A stretch of 13,159 bases of DNA from Actinomycetes bacterium (GCA_029779385.1 JAKPAQ010000466.1:1-13159), one strand, 5' to 3'. Shown: positions 1 to 8,930, numbered from the stretch's first letter. Numbers and translations: made by a program. The notes: generated from the letters alone by a model not told the origin.

Positions 1-1176
1 GTCTTGGATCAGGTCTTTGTACTCGGCGCCCTTAGCAAGCCCGCCGGCGACCCAAACAACCCGGTCGAAACTAAGGATGCTCGCCTTAGCCGCGTGGGCG
101 TTGGTGGCTTTGGAGTCATCGACCCACCGGATCTGATCAGCTTCTAACACCGTGCTGATTCGGTGCGGGCCCAACTTGTAGTTGCGCAAGCCGTCTCGCA
201 CTGCTCGTGCCTCGACTCCAATTGACCTGGCCAATGCGGCAGCGGCAAGCGCATTTTGGACATTGTGGGCAGACGTATCGGCTAGGTCAGATAGCGATGC
301 CAATTCCGCCGCGCTGGTTGCCCGTTCGGACACAAAGGCACGGTCAACCAATAGGTCGTCGACCACTCCCAGCATGGAAGGTTCTGGCACCCCCAAAGTG
401 AATCCGATAGCCCGAGCGCCGTCGGCCACCTCAGCGTGTTCGACCAGCTTGCGAGTGGCCTCATCGGCCACGTTGTAGATGCATGCGGTCTGAACACCTT
501 CGTAGATGCGGCCCTTTGCCGCAGCGTAAGCTTCGGCACCGCCATGCCAGTCATAATGATCCGCCGCGATGTTCAGTACCGCAGCCGACTGGGCCGCCAT
601 CGACGACGTCCAATGGAGTTGAAAACTGGATAGTTCTACAGCAAGAACATCGCGACCGGCCGGATCCATCACAGCTTCGAGGATGGGCGTGCCGACATTG
701 CCGACAGCCTGAGCCCGAAGCCCCGCCGCGAGCAGAATCGACTCGAGCATCTGAACGGTGGTGGTCTTACCGTTCGTGCCGGTCACGGCCAGCCACGGCG
801 CAGGGTTCTCGCCGCGAAGTCGCCAAGCAAGTTCCACCTCTGACCAGATCGGCACGCCCGCCGCCGACGCGGCAACCAGCAGCGGAGCACTTGGGCGCCA
901 GCCTGGCGAGGTCACGACAAGGTCAAGGTCCGCAGGCAGTTTGGCGGTCGAACCCGGACCCAACCGAAAGTCCACGCCGAGCACTTCAAGTAGTTGGGCC
1001 TGTTCACTTCGTTTGGAATCAGGAAGCGACTCGTCAAGGACAGTTACTTGAGCGCCGAGGTGGTTGAGGGTGTCTGCAGCAGCAAAACCGCTAACGCCAA
1101 AACCGGCAACTATTGCACGCACGCCTTCCCAGGACGTATCTCGCCCCAAGGTGGACAGGTCGGGACTAGAAGGCAC
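1..1176 (-). CDS. murD: UDP-N-acetylmuramoyl-L-alanine--D-glutamate ligase, C-terminus cut by window edge
   Basis: MurD is the cytoplasmic ATP-dependent ligase that adds D-glutamate to UDP-MurNAc-L-Ala, the second amino acid step of peptidoglycan precursor synthesis. The window holds 392 codons, reading in frame to position 1; full-length homologues are about 450-490 residues, so the last part of the C-terminal domain is missing. Visible in order: an N-terminal nucleotide-binding fold (VAGFGVSGFA), the ATP P-loop GTNGKTTT at residues 133-140, ELSSFQ at 181-186, NIAADHYDWHG in the central domain, and DDSKATN at 353-359, the Mur-ligase motif opening the C-terminal domain. I chose the GTG at 1176-1174, which overlaps the end of mraY by 11 bases, because a GGGAG ribosome-binding site lies 9 bases upstream; a TTG at 1149 is less likely. 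It is the last visible gene of the dcw operon. Family assignment is secure. Confidence 0.96.
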   Translation of the reverse strand, partial: MPSSPDLSTLGRDTSWEGVRAIVAGFGVSGFAAADTLNHLGAQVTVLDESLPDSKRSEQAQLLEVLGVDFRLGPGSTAKLPADLDLVVTSPGWRPSAPLLVAASAAGVPIWSEVELAWRLRGENPAPWLAVTGTNGKTTTVQMLESILLAAGLRAQAVGNVGTPILEAVMDPAGRDVLAVELSSFQLHWTSSMAAQSAAVLNIAADHYDWHGGAEAYAAAKGRIYEGVQTACIYNVADEATRKLVEHAEVADGARAIGFTLGVPEPSMLGVVDDLLVDRAFVSERATSAAELASLSDLADTSAHNVQNALAAAALARSIGVEARAVRDGLRNYKLGPHRISTVLEADQIRWVDDSKATNAHAAKASILSFDRVVWVAGGLAKGAEYKDLIQD

Positions 1177-2233
1177 CGACGACCCACTCCCAGTAGAAGA
1201 TCCCGATGCCTGAAATCACGAAGATCCCGCTAATGATCCAGAAGCGGACGACGATGGTGATCTCGGCCCAGCCCAAGAGTTCGAAATGGTGTTGCAGCGG
1301 CGCCATCCGGAAGATTCGTTTACCGCCGCTAATTTTGAAGTAGCCGACCTGCAAGATGACCGACAGGGTGATGATCACGAAGAGACCACCGATGATCGCC
1401 AGCAAGAGCTCGGTTCGGGTCATTAGCGCGAATCCGGCCATCAGGCCACCAAGAGACAACGAACCGGTATCGCCCATGAAGATCTTCGCTGGGGACGCAT
1501 TCCACCACAAGAATCCGAAACACGCGCCGGTAACCGCAGCGGCCACCACCGCCAAATCCAATGGGTCTCTGACTTCGTAACACTTTGGTCCGGCATCGGG
1601 TAGGAAGCAGTTCTGATTGCTCTGCCAGACATTGATCAATACGTAAGCACCAAAGACCATCACCGACGCACCGGTCGCTAGGCCGTCGAGGCCGTCCGTG
1701 AGGTTCACGCCATTGCTCGCGCCGGCGATCATCAGCAGCACCCAAAGAATCAGCAGCACTGTCGGAATCGTCCACGGCAGATCTCGGGTAAACGAAATGG
1801 AATGGGTGATTGGCGTCTGCCCGTTCTTGTCTTCCCAGCCAATCGCCAGCACGGCGAAGATCAGGCCGATTACTACCTGACCGATCATCTTGGCTTTACT
1901 TCGCAGGCCGAGACTTCGCTGCTTAGCGACCTTGATCCAGTCATCGAGGAAGCCAATTACTCCCAGCCCAACGAACAGGAAAAGCAGGAGCAATGCCGAG
2001 GCTGTTGGCGGATAGCCGGTGGCCAACTTTGCGATCACATAGCCCGCAACTGTCGAAAGGATGATCACGAGCCCACCCATTGTGGGCGTGCCGCGCTTCA
2101 CATGATGTGAGGTCGGGCCGTCATCTCGGATGAGTTGCCCGTACCCCTTCTTGACCAAAACAGCGATCGCGAATCGGGTGCCCACTAGGGTCCCAACAAG
2201 TCCGACGACTCCCGCAATCAGCACAGCCAGCAT
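1166..2233 (-). CDS. mraY: phospho-N-acetylmuramoyl-pentapeptide-transferase
   Basis: MraY is the integral membrane enzyme that transfers phospho-MurNAc-pentapeptide from UDP to undecaprenyl phosphate, giving lipid I. The 355 residues match the usual length (360 in E. coli) and form about ten hydrophobic segments. Signature motifs are present: the RGTPTMGG stretch at 47-54, the DDxxK motif at 97-101 (D97, D98), NLTDGLDG at 177-184, the FMGD catalytic aspartate D255, and the cytoplasmic HHFE at 315-318. The loop around residues 201-225 carries two cysteines (C209, C218) in a predicted extracytoplasmic segment. The ATG at 2233 follows an AGGAAGGAC ribosome-binding site. A 53-base gap separates it from murF; at its 3' end it overlaps murD. 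The TAG stop is at 1168-1166. Confidence 0.98.
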   Translation of the reverse strand: MLAVLIAGVVGLVGTLVGTRFAIAVLVKKGYGQLIRDDGPTSHHVKRGTPTMGGLVIILSTVAGYVIAKLATGYPPTASALLLLFLFVGLGVIGFLDDWIKVAKQRSLGLRSKAKMIGQVVIGLIFAVLAIGWEDKNGQTPITHSISFTRDLPWTIPTVLLILWVLLMIAGASNGVNLTDGLDGLATGASVMVFGAYVLINVWQSNQNCFLPDAGPKCYEVRDPLDLAVVAAAVTGACFGFLWWNASPAKIFMGDTGSLSLGGLMAGFALMTRTELLLAIIGGLFVIITLSVILQVGYFKISGGKRIFRMAPLQHHFELLGWAEITIVVRFWIISGIFVISGIGIFYWEWVVGAF

Positions 2234-2286
2234 TGGTCAATTGTCCTTCCTGCGAACCCAAAGGGCCCGACTGGGTCAAACTGCCC

Positions 2287-3648
2287 TCATTCGGCAGCCA
2301 AAAGTGCGGTTGCAACTCGTTCAAGACGAACGCCTCTAGATGCTTTCACAAGGACCACATCTGCGGCACTAAGGCGCGCACGCAAGAGTTCGATTGCCGC
2401 AGCAATGTCCGCGACCGGCACCCCGATTCGGCCAGCACCGTCAGCGATCGCGACAGCGCCCGGTCCGACCGCGACTACCAACTCAAGGTTGAGTTCGGCT
2501 GCGAGTTCACCGATCTGGCGATGCGCCTGTTGCGAATCCTCGCCTAGTTCAAGCATCTCACCCAAAACGGCAACTCCCACGCCGGGTGCAACCGAGGCCA
2601 ACGTCCGCAAAGCGGCGGCCATCGACTCTGGATTGGCGTTATACGCGTCGTTGAGAATCACTAACCCATCGGCGCGCTCCTGGCGCTGCATCCGCATCGG
2701 CGAGAGCGCACCGGCTGAGGCCAACGCCGCAACTGCCTGTGCTGGCGAAATGCCCAAGGCCGTCGTTGCGGCCACAGCTGCAGCACCGTTCAGCGCATGG
2801 TGAGCCCCGACTTGCGGAACCGTCGCCGCAAATTTCTCTTCACCAACTTGAAGCTCGAAGGTTGGCTGCCCTGCTGGATCGAGGTCAATTTCCCCAAGCA
2901 GCGTGACACTTCCGGTGCGGCCGAAGGTCAATACGGTGGCCACAGTACGTTGCGCCATATCTGCCACTCTTGGGTCGTCGGCGTTCAAGATCGCGGTGCC
3001 CGAATCGGCCAACGCCTCGATGATTTCGCCCTTTGCTAGAGCGGTCTGATCAATCGAGCCGAACTCACCAGCGTGCGCCGAACCAACGTTGAGCACCACT
3101 GCCACGTCCGGTGGTGCAAGCTGACAAAGGTACGCAATATGGCCAATCCCCCGTGCGCCCATTTCGAGTACCAGGTGACGAGTTGACTCATCGGCCTGAA
3201 GGACCGTCAATGGCACCCCAAGTTCGTTGTTGAAGGACCCTTCCGGGGCCACGGTTGGCCCGTCAGCCGAAAGAATCTGGGCGACCAAATCTTTAACGCT
3301 GGTCTTGCCTTGGGAGCCGGTAATTGCCACCACGTCAAGTTCAGTTCGCTCGCGGAGGACTCGTAGTCGATCAGCGGCCAACAAACCCAACGCCTTAACC
3401 GGGTCATCGACTAGAACATGTGGGCCCGGCACCGAGGTGGCGGCCAGGGTTGCGACCGCGCCAGCCTCAAGCGCGACCGGAACGAAGTTCCGACCGTCGA
3501 CGTGTTCGCCAGCGATCGCCACAAAAAGTGAACCCGGGACGACTTTTCGTGAATCTACAACTGCCGGACCGTCGACGACGACGGATTCATCGCCGTGGGC
3601 CGTTCCGCCGGTAATTCGGGCAAGTTCGGCCAAGGTGGTCGCGATCAC
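2287..3648 (-). CDS. murF: UDP-N-acetylmuramoyl-tripeptide--D-alanyl-D-alanine ligase
   Basis: MurF is the cytoplasmic ligase that adds D-Ala-D-Ala to UDP-MurNAc-tripeptide and completes the pentapeptide used by MraY. At 453 residues it has normal length. Three Mur-ligase domains can be followed: an N-terminal UDP-MurNAc-binding domain (1 to about 100), the ATPase domain with P-loop TGSQGKTS at 110-117 and NVGSAHAGEFGS near 187-198, and the C-terminal domain with NDAYNANP at 333-340, a motif typical of MurF. Translation starts at a GTG (3648) whose last two bases form the first two of the murE stop, in a four-base GTGA overlap; an AGGGGAG site sits about 6 bases upstream, inside the end of murE. 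This suggests translational coupling to murE. The stop is TGA at 2289-2287. Confidence 0.97.
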   Translation of the reverse strand: MIATTLAELARITGGTAHGDESVVVDGPAVVDSRKVVPGSLFVAIAGEHVDGRNFVPVALEAGAVATLAATSVPGPHVLVDDPVKALGLLAADRLRVLRERTELDVVAITGSQGKTSVKDLVAQILSADGPTVAPEGSFNNELGVPLTVLQADESTRHLVLEMGARGIGHIAYLCQLAPPDVAVVLNVGSAHAGEFGSIDQTALAKGEIIEALADSGTAILNADDPRVADMAQRTVATVLTFGRTGSVTLLGEIDLDPAGQPTFELQVGEEKFAATVPQVGAHHALNGAAAVAATTALGISPAQAVAALASAGALSPMRMQRQERADGLVILNDAYNANPESMAAALRTLASVAPGVGVAVLGEMLELGEDSQQAHRQIGELAAELNLELVVAVGPGAVAIADGAGRIGVPVADIAAAIELLRARLSAADVVLVKASRGVRLERVATALLAAE

Positions 3649-5129
3649 GGCAACTCCCCTAGCAGTTCAAGCAGTACTTCACGATCGTCAAATGGGTACA
3701 AAGTGTCGCCCACCTGTTGGCCCTGTTCATGCCCCTTACCCGCAATAACTACAGTGTCGCCGGGCCGCGCCTGCGCTACCGCCGCGCTGATCGCTTCACG
3801 GCGATCAGCTATCTCCGTCGTCTGGGCAACTGAGTTTTGCGCGCCGGCGAGGACCGCCGCCCTAATGGTTGCCGGATCCTCATTTCGCGGGTTGTCGTCA
3901 GTCACAATGAGCACATCGGCGAGACTCGACGCCACTTGGCCCATGATCGGTCGCTTGCCCCTGTCCCGGTCTCCCCCGGCCCCGAGCACCACGATCAGCC
4001 GTCCGGCAGTAACCGGCCGAAGCGCAGTCAAGACCGCTTCGATCGCCTCGGGTTTATGGGCATAGTCGACCACGGCGGTGAACGGTTGGCCGCCATGAAC
4101 TCTCTGCATTCGACCGGGCACACCCGGTGAAGTCGCAATGCCGGCCACTAGTTCTGGCAGGTCAAAGCCTTGGGAGACCAACGCGACCACTGCGGCAACC
4201 GCGTTAGAGACGTTGAAGGCCCCCGGCAGTGGCACAGTCATCTCGGTCTCGACGCCGTCAGGCCCAACTAAAGTCACGTCACTTCCGAGTCGATCGGGTC
4301 GCAAGTTCACCGCCCGCCAATCAGCGGGGTTGCCTTGAGTCGAAAAGGTAGTAGTGGCCAACTCAGTGTCCGCTGCCAGTCGCACGCCATGGGGGTCGTC
4401 AATGTTGATCACCGCGTGCCGGGCATGTTCGCGGGTGAAAAGTTCGGCCTTCGCCGCGAAATAGGACTCCAGATCGTGATGGAAGTCCAAATGATCGCGG
4501 CCGAGGTTCAAGAACACCGCGGAGTCGAACGTGAACCCGTTGATTCGGCCTTGGACGATTGCATGGCTGGAAACTTCCATCACGCAAGCTTTGACCTGCT
4601 CCTCAGCCATCACCGCGAAAAGTGCTTGCAGCGCCGGGGCCTCTGGAGTAGTCAACGCGCTTTGTGCAGGCACGCCCTTGATCTGCGTGCCGATTGTGCC
4701 GATAACGGCAGAATCAGCGCTGCCTAGTGCGGCTTGGGCCAGATAGCTCGTGGTGGTCTTACCTTGAGTGCCCGTGATGCCGACGGTCACGAACTCGCGA
4801 CTCCTGTGCCCGTAGAACTCGGCAGCAAAGGCTGCCAATTCGGCCCGAGGTTCGCCAACTACTACCCGGGGTACTGCCGCCGGCAGACTCTCGGCACCGA
4901 CCGGATCGGTCAGTACCGCGACCGCGCCGGCTGCTAGTGCCTGGTCGACGAAGCGGACGCCGTGGGTGGTGGCGCCAGGCAAAGCCGCAAAAAGATCGCC
5001 GTCTTGAACATCGGCGGTGGCCAAACTAATACCGGTGACCGAGGCGTCACCTGTTTGAGTGGCGCCGACAAACTCTTGCGCAACCTGTCCTAGCGTCCAG
5101 CGCGGACGTTCGTTTGGCCTAACCCTCAT
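3645..5129 (-). CDS. murE: UDP-N-acetylmuramoyl-L-alanyl-D-glutamate--diamino acid ligase, probably meso-diaminopimelate-adding
   Basis: MurE adds the third residue of the peptidoglycan stem peptide in the cytoplasm. Numbered from the chosen ATG, the protein has 494 residues, with P-loop GTQGKTTT at 120-127, TTPEAP near 160-165, SSHA near 187-190, NLGRDHLDFH near 208-217, the region of the carbamylated lysine (YFAAK, K227) and DNPR at 412-415. DNPR is the known specificity signature for meso-diaminopimelate; lysine-adding enzymes differ there, so an mDAP-type wall is inferred. A GTG nine bases upstream (5138) is in frame and would give 497 residues, but it has no ribosome-binding site at a usable distance. 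The ATG at 5129 is preceded by GGGGTGAG, so I prefer it. The gene begins 31 bases after ftsI and overlaps murF by four bases. Confidence 0.96.
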   Translation of the reverse strand: MRVRPNERPRWTLGQVAQEFVGATQTGDASVTGISLATADVQDGDLFAALPGATTHGVRFVDQALAAGAVAVLTDPVGAESLPAAVPRVVVGEPRAELAAFAAEFYGHRSREFVTVGITGTQGKTTTSYLAQAALGSADSAVIGTIGTQIKGVPAQSALTTPEAPALQALFAVMAEEQVKACVMEVSSHAIVQGRINGFTFDSAVFLNLGRDHLDFHHDLESYFAAKAELFTREHARHAVINIDDPHGVRLAADTELATTTFSTQGNPADWRAVNLRPDRLGSDVTLVGPDGVETEMTVPLPGAFNVSNAVAAVVALVSQGFDLPELVAGIATSPGVPGRMQRVHGGQPFTAVVDYAHKPEAIEAVLTALRPVTAGRLIVVLGAGGDRDRGKRPIMGQVASSLADVLIVTDDNPRNEDPATIRAAVLAGAQNSVAQTTEIADRREAISAAVAQARPGDTVVIAGKGHEQGQQVGDTLYPFDDREVLLELLGELP

Positions 5130-5160
5130 TCGACTCACCCCACTAACTTAACGGGGCGAT

Positions 5161-6903
5161 TCACCACTCTTGAGCAATCTTCGGCGACTTCGAACCAGTC
5201 GGAGCAACCGCGAACCGCTCCAACGCCATCGACATGATGTCTTTGAATACTGGACCTGCCATGGAGCCACCACCGGCATTACGTGGTGGCTTATCGATCA
5301 CGACATAGGTGATGAACCGGGGATTATCGGCCGGCGCGAAGCCCATAAAGCTGATGGTGTTCTGCCCACGCACATAGCGGCCGGTCTGGGGATTCACCCG
5401 CCACGCAGTACCGGTTTTGCCCGCTACCCGGTAGCCATCAATCTGTGCAGTCGGGGCGGTGCCATCATCTGCGGTTACTGCTTCCATCATTCGGGTGACC
5501 TCGGCCGCCGCCTGCTTGGAGACAACTCGCTTGGTCGCGCCCGGACTGACAGTGTGCTTAGCGCCATCACCGGACCGGACCGAATCGACGATCTTCGGGG
5601 TGCACATCACGCCGCCGTTTGCGATCGCGCCAACAGCCCGAACCATCTGGATTGCGTTCACAGATACGCCCTGCCCAAACGAGGTCGTCGCGTGTTTGGC
5701 TTTCGTCCAGTCGCGCGCGGGCGCAACCAAACCGACCGTCTCCTCCGGCAGATCAATCCCGGACTTGGCGCCAAAGCCAAACGCCCGCAAGTAGCGGTAG
5801 AACGTCGAATCAGACATCTTATTTGCGGCCACAATCGTGCCGAGGTTGGACGACTTCGCGATCACTCCGGCCGCCGTCAACTTCAGCGTGCCGTGCTGCC
5901 AGTAGTCGCCAATCGGGAACTTATCGATCACCATTGCCGACGGCACGGTGAGCTTGCTGTCAGAGGAAATCTTCCCCTGATCGGCAAGGGCCGCCATCGT
6001 GATCGTCTTCATCACCGAGCCGGGTTCAAACACGTTCGAAACCGCTCGATTGACTAGCGCCGAGCCTTCCAGTCCTTCGCGCGTCTCGGGGTTGAACGTC
6101 GGCGCTTGGGACATCTGAACTATCTGGCAGGTGCGCACATCCATCGTGATCGCCAGGCCGTAGTCGGCGCCGGCCGAACTGACCACGTCGCGCAGTCGCT
6201 GATCGGCGTACCACTGCAGATCTCGGTCGAGCGTAGTTCGCACCTCGCCGCCAGGAATCATTTCCGCAACGGTCGAGTCGGCCATTGGGATGCGCTGTCC
6301 AGTCGCTGAAATTTCGTAAGTTGACGATCCGCCCTTACCGGTTAGCGCCTTGTCGTATTGCAGTTCGAGTCCCGCTATGCCTTTGCCGCCGGCCTCAGTG
6401 ATTCCCAGGACGCTCGCCGCCAGGGAGCCACCGGGGTATTTGCGCAGCGACTCGGTCTCGCTGAACACACCCGGGTAGCCGGCCTTGGCAACGGCTTTGA
6501 TCGCGCGCTGGGCCTCATAGGTGGGCAAGTCTTTGGCCAAATAGACAAACTTTGACTTAGGGGTACGCAGCTTCTGAATCGTGTCAAAGTAGTCGATCTT
6601 GTCGCCGAGTGAGCTATGCAAAATCCGGGCGATTTCGGGCGCATTCTCGGCCGTCATCGAGGGATCGGCAGTGATCGTGAGTCCATCTTGACTGCCGACC
6701 AGTTCGGCACCGTTGCGATCGACGATCGCACCCCGCGGCGCCGGCACCGAAACTTTTTTGGTGCCGTTCTCGACCGCCATCGCGGCGAACGCCTTTGAGT
6801 CAACGCCTTGGATTTGGAACAGTCGACCAGCAAACAAGACGAACAGGCAGACCACGAAGATCACCATCAGCCGAATGCGATTGGTGATGACAGCTTGGCT
6901 CAT
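5161..6903 (-). CDS. ftsI: septal peptidoglycan D,D-transpeptidase FtsI (class B PBP, PBP3 type)
   Basis: FtsI (pbpB) is the division-specific class B penicillin-binding protein that crosslinks septal peptidoglycan outside the membrane, working with FtsW and the FtsQLB complex. It has 580 residues. A short cytoplasmic N-terminus is followed by one membrane anchor at about residues 11-28, then the pedestal domain (PRGAIVDRNG at 57-66) and the transpeptidase domain with all three active-site motifs: SVMK at 296-299 (nucleophile S296), SSN at 351-353 and KTGT at 496-499. I see no C-terminal PASTA domain; the protein ends in a short Ser/Lys-rich tail. The ATG at 6903 overlaps the ftsL stop as ATGA and has a strong AGAAAGG site upstream. 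Stop TGA at 5163-5161. Confidence 0.97.
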   Translation of the reverse strand: MSQAVITNRIRLMVIFVVCLFVLFAGRLFQIQGVDSKAFAAMAVENGTKKVSVPAPRGAIVDRNGAELVGSQDGLTITADPSMTAENAPEIARILHSSLGDKIDYFDTIQKLRTPKSKFVYLAKDLPTYEAQRAIKAVAKAGYPGVFSETESLRKYPGGSLAASVLGITEAGGKGIAGLELQYDKALTGKGGSSTYEISATGQRIPMADSTVAEMIPGGEVRTTLDRDLQWYADQRLRDVVSSAGADYGLAITMDVRTCQIVQMSQAPTFNPETREGLEGSALVNRAVSNVFEPGSVMKTITMAALADQGKISSDSKLTVPSAMVIDKFPIGDYWQHGTLKLTAAGVIAKSSNLGTIVAANKMSDSTFYRYLRAFGFGAKSGIDLPEETVGLVAPARDWTKAKHATTSFGQGVSVNAIQMVRAVGAIANGGVMCTPKIVDSVRSGDGAKHTVSPGATKRVVSKQAAAEVTRMMEAVTADDGTAPTAQIDGYRVAGKTGTAWRVNPQTGRYVRGQNTISFMGFAPADNPRFITYVVIDKPPRNAGGGSMAGPVFKDIMSMALERFAVAPTGSKSPKIAQEW

Positions 6904-7364
6904 TGGTCCGCCTTTCTGACGTTTGTTCCCGGTTCGGCCGGAACAGGTTGGCCAATCACGGCGCCGTCAGCGAGCCGCAAGAAGACCGGATTCGCGTTTG
7001 GCACCATACCCTCGTTCAGCGCCCGATCCGCCAGACCCGCAGGACTTGCAAGTTGAGAAACCTCACCAACCAATTGATCTTGGTGCGCCTGCAACAAGGC
7101 GGCTTCTCGCTGTAGGTCGTTGATCTTGAATGCTTGGGCCTGCATCGCGGTGCTCAACAGGATCAGTCCCACTAGGCCCGTCGCCAAGATGCTGAGCATC
7201 ACGACCACGAACGGGGCTCGCCGGGCGCGAACACGCACTGGGCCAACGAGCCGAAGTCCGACGTCCTTGGCCCCACGCCCCCGGGCCGCCAAGCCCGAAC
7301 CGAATGCGGCCGATCGGCTCGTGAGTGCCCGACTCGTAGACCGCGAGGCTGATGACATGCTCAT
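6900..7364 (-). CDS. ftsL: cell division protein FtsL-like
   Basis: A 154-residue protein between rsmH and ftsI, the standard place for FtsL. It has a basic, Ser/Arg-rich cytoplasmic tail (about 1-50), one membrane helix (about 51-72) and then a predicted extracytoplasmic coiled coil (about 75-105, [14 protein letters not shown] region) followed by a short tail. This is the topology of FtsL, which joins FtsB (DivIC) and FtsQ (DivIB) to activate FtsW/FtsI at the septum. FtsL sequences diverge quickly, so the name rests on topology and gene order more than on motifs. The ATG at 7364 overlaps the rsmH stop in ATGA and has only a weak ribosome-binding site, so translation is probably coupled to rsmH. 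A second ATG at 7358 is possible. Confidence 0.88.
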   Translation of the reverse strand: MSMSSASRSTSRALTSRSAAFGSGLAARGRGAKDVGLRLVGPVRVRARRAPFVVVMLSILATGLVGLILLSTAMQAQAFKINDLQREAALLQAHQDQLVGEVSQLASPAGLADRALNEGMVPNANPVFLRLADGAVIGQPVPAEPGTNVRKADQ

Positions 7365-8308
7365 GCTGCAATCCGTTCGACGGCCCTCATCCGCACGGAG
7401 CGGGCTCTGGGGTTGGTGGAAATTTCCTCGGCAGTTGCTTGGATCGCTCCGCGGGTGAGCGAACGGAACTTCGGCAGCATCGACTCGGGCACGACTGGCA
7501 AGTCGCGCGGCGCAGTCGAAGCCGTGGCACCCGAAATGACCCGTTTGGTAATTCGATCTTCGAGCGAGTGATACGACAGCACCACTACTCGACCACCGAG
7601 GTTCAACAGGTCCATCGCCGCCGGCAAGGCTCGGCGGTAAACGGCCAGCTCGTCGTTGACTTCAATCCTCAGCGCTTGGAAAGTGCGCTTCGCCGGGTTT
7701 CCCCCGGTGCGGCGCGCGGGGGCCGGAATGCAACGACGGATTAGCTCAACCAACTGGTCGCTGCGCTCAAATGGCCGAGTCTGACGTTCGCGGACGATTT
7801 CGGCCGCAATCCGGCGAGCAAACTTTTCTTCGCCGTACTCGCGCAAGATTCTCGCGAGATCGCGTTCCTCGTAGGTGTTAAGTACGCCAGCTGCAGTGAG
7901 CCGATCCTGGGTGTTCATCCGCATATCGAGCGGAGCGTCTTGGGCGTAAGCGAAACCACGTTCGGCCAAGTCCAGTTGCATCGACGAAACACCGAGATCA
8001 AATAGCACCCCATCAAGACCGGCAAAGCCGAGTTCGTCGAGCACTTCAGGCAGTTCGTCGTAAACCGCATGGGCGGCGCGAAAGCGGTCACCGAACGGCG
8101 CTAGACGCTCGCTGGCCCGCCGGAGCGCTTCGGGGTCTCGGTCGACACCAATGACGGTGGCCGATTCGTAACGGGTGAGCAACGCTTCACTGTGCCCGCC
8201 AAGTCCCAAGGTGGCATCCAAAAGCACCGCGGAGGAGTTCTTCTCAACTACCGCAGCAAACTCATCAACGACGCGGTCGAGCATCACTGGCACGTGCGCG
8301 GCGCTCAT
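7361..8308 (-). CDS. rsmH: 16S rRNA (cytosine(1402)-N(4))-methyltransferase
   Basis: RsmH (formerly MraW) methylates N4 of C1402 in 16S rRNA, in the ribosomal P site, using S-adenosylmethionine. The 315 residues are normal for the family. Family motifs: HVPVML at 5-10, the SAM-binding [10 protein letters not shown] at 31-40, FDLGVSS at 103-109, [18 protein letters not shown] at 204-221, SYHSLEDR at 245-252 and the C-terminal [11 protein letters not shown]. It sits second in the dcw operon, 118 bases after mraZ, the only large gap inside the operon; that leader holds two dyads listed separately. The ATG at 8308 follows an AAGGGG ribosome-binding site. The stop overlaps ftsL. Confidence 0.97.
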   Translation of the reverse strand: MSAAHVPVMLDRVVDEFAAVVEKNSSAVLLDATLGLGGHSEALLTRYESATVIGVDRDPEALRRASERLAPFGDRFRAAHAVYDELPEVLDELGFAGLDGVLFDLGVSSMQLDLAERGFAYAQDAPLDMRMNTQDRLTAAGVLNTYEERDLARILREYGEEKFARRIAAEIVRERQTRPFERSDQLVELIRRCIPAPARRTGGNPAKRTFQALRIEVNDELAVYRRALPAAMDLLNLGGRVVVLSYHSLEDRITKRVISGATASTAPRDLPVVPESMLPKFRSLTRGAIQATAEEISTNPRARSVRMRAVERIAA

Positions 8309-8331
8309 GCCAACCCCTTTGTCGCGATGAG

Positions 8332-8379
8332 GTCCGATGCCCGCCCGTCGGACTCTGACATCGGGGAAGTGATGTCAGA
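8332..8379 (-). promoter_or_regulatory. two abutting inverted repeats in the mraZ-rsmH spacer
   Basis: Two perfect dyads lie side by side in the rsmH leader. The first in transcription order has 9-base arms (TCTGACATC at 8354-8362 and GATGTCAGA at 8371-8379) around 8 bases. The second has 6-base arms (GTCCGA at 8332-8337 and TCGGAC at 8348-8353) around 10 bases. The arms abut at 8353/8354. No U-run follows either, so they are not ordinary terminators. They could be tandem RNA hairpins about 25 bases before the rsmH start codon, or the longer one could be a DNA operator. The function is unknown; what I see is only the symmetry. Confidence 0.5.
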
Positions 8380-8426
8380 TCCCATCAGGCGGGTGTCGCA
8401 CCGCACCGTGAACTCGTACTGCCCGC

Positions 8427-8879
8427 TCAGAAGATTCCTGGATAGATCTCCTCGGACAGGTCCGCGAAGCCCTCCTCGTTCTGCTCGGAGAATTCGTGCC
8501 ACTTGGCCGAATCCCAAATCTCGAACCGCTCGCCGGTTCCCACGACCGTGCAGTCGCGATCCAGTGCAGCCCAATCGCGAAGCAATGCCGACACCGGCAC
8601 GCGCCCCTGCTTGTCCGGGGTTTCGTGCGCCGCACCGCCGAAGAGCATCCGAATGAAGTTGCGAGCTTGCTTGTTTGAAAATGAGGCCTGCCTGGCTCGG
8701 GTGGAGAACTCCTCGAACGCCTCGGGCGTCCAGCCGTACACGCAGTGATCCTGACCCCTGGTCAAGACGACTCCCTGGCTGAGCATCGGCCGAAACTTCG
8801 CCGGTAGGAACAACCGGCCCTTCTCGTCCAGGCGCGGCGTGAAGGTGCCAAAGAAGTACGCCGATGTTGCTGCAGTCAT
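8427..8879 (-). CDS. mraZ: transcriptional regulator MraZ
   Basis: MraZ is the DNA-binding regulator encoded first in most dcw clusters; it forms a ring-shaped oligomer and in studied bacteria binds direct repeats upstream of its own gene. The 150 residues hold two SpoVT/AbrB-like halves, each with the family signature: DEKGR at 18-22 (in RLDEKGRLFLPAKFR) and DKQGR at 89-93. EIWD-type sequence (FEIWDSAKW) follows near the C-terminus as in other actinobacterial MraZ. The N-terminus is a few residues longer than in mycobacterial MraZ. The ATG at 8879 is fixed by a perfect AGGAGG seven bases or so upstream. It heads the operon and is probably autoregulated through the GTGG repeats just upstream. 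Confidence 0.96.
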   Translation of the reverse strand: MTAATSAYFFGTFTPRLDEKGRLFLPAKFRPMLSQGVVLTRGQDHCVYGWTPEAFEEFSTRARQASFSNKQARNFIRMLFGGAAHETPDKQGRVPVSALLRDWAALDRDCTVVGTGERFEIWDSAKWHEFSEQNEEGFADLSEEIYPGIF

Positions 8880-8930
8880 CTCGCACCTCCTGCCTCACGT
8901 CGTCTCCTTGGGGCCGATTCGCTGGCGTCT

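Noticed and set aside
483..1067. Open plus-strand frame of 194 codons over murD
   Set aside because: The minus strand encodes MurD with its P-loop and DDSKATN motif; the plus product is a Pro/Arg/Ser-rich shadow.
5170..6057. Open plus-strand frame of 295 codons antisense to ftsI
   Set aside because: ftsI on the other strand has every catalytic motif; the antisense product is rich in His and Arg with no recognisable domain, the usual result of GC-rich codon bias.
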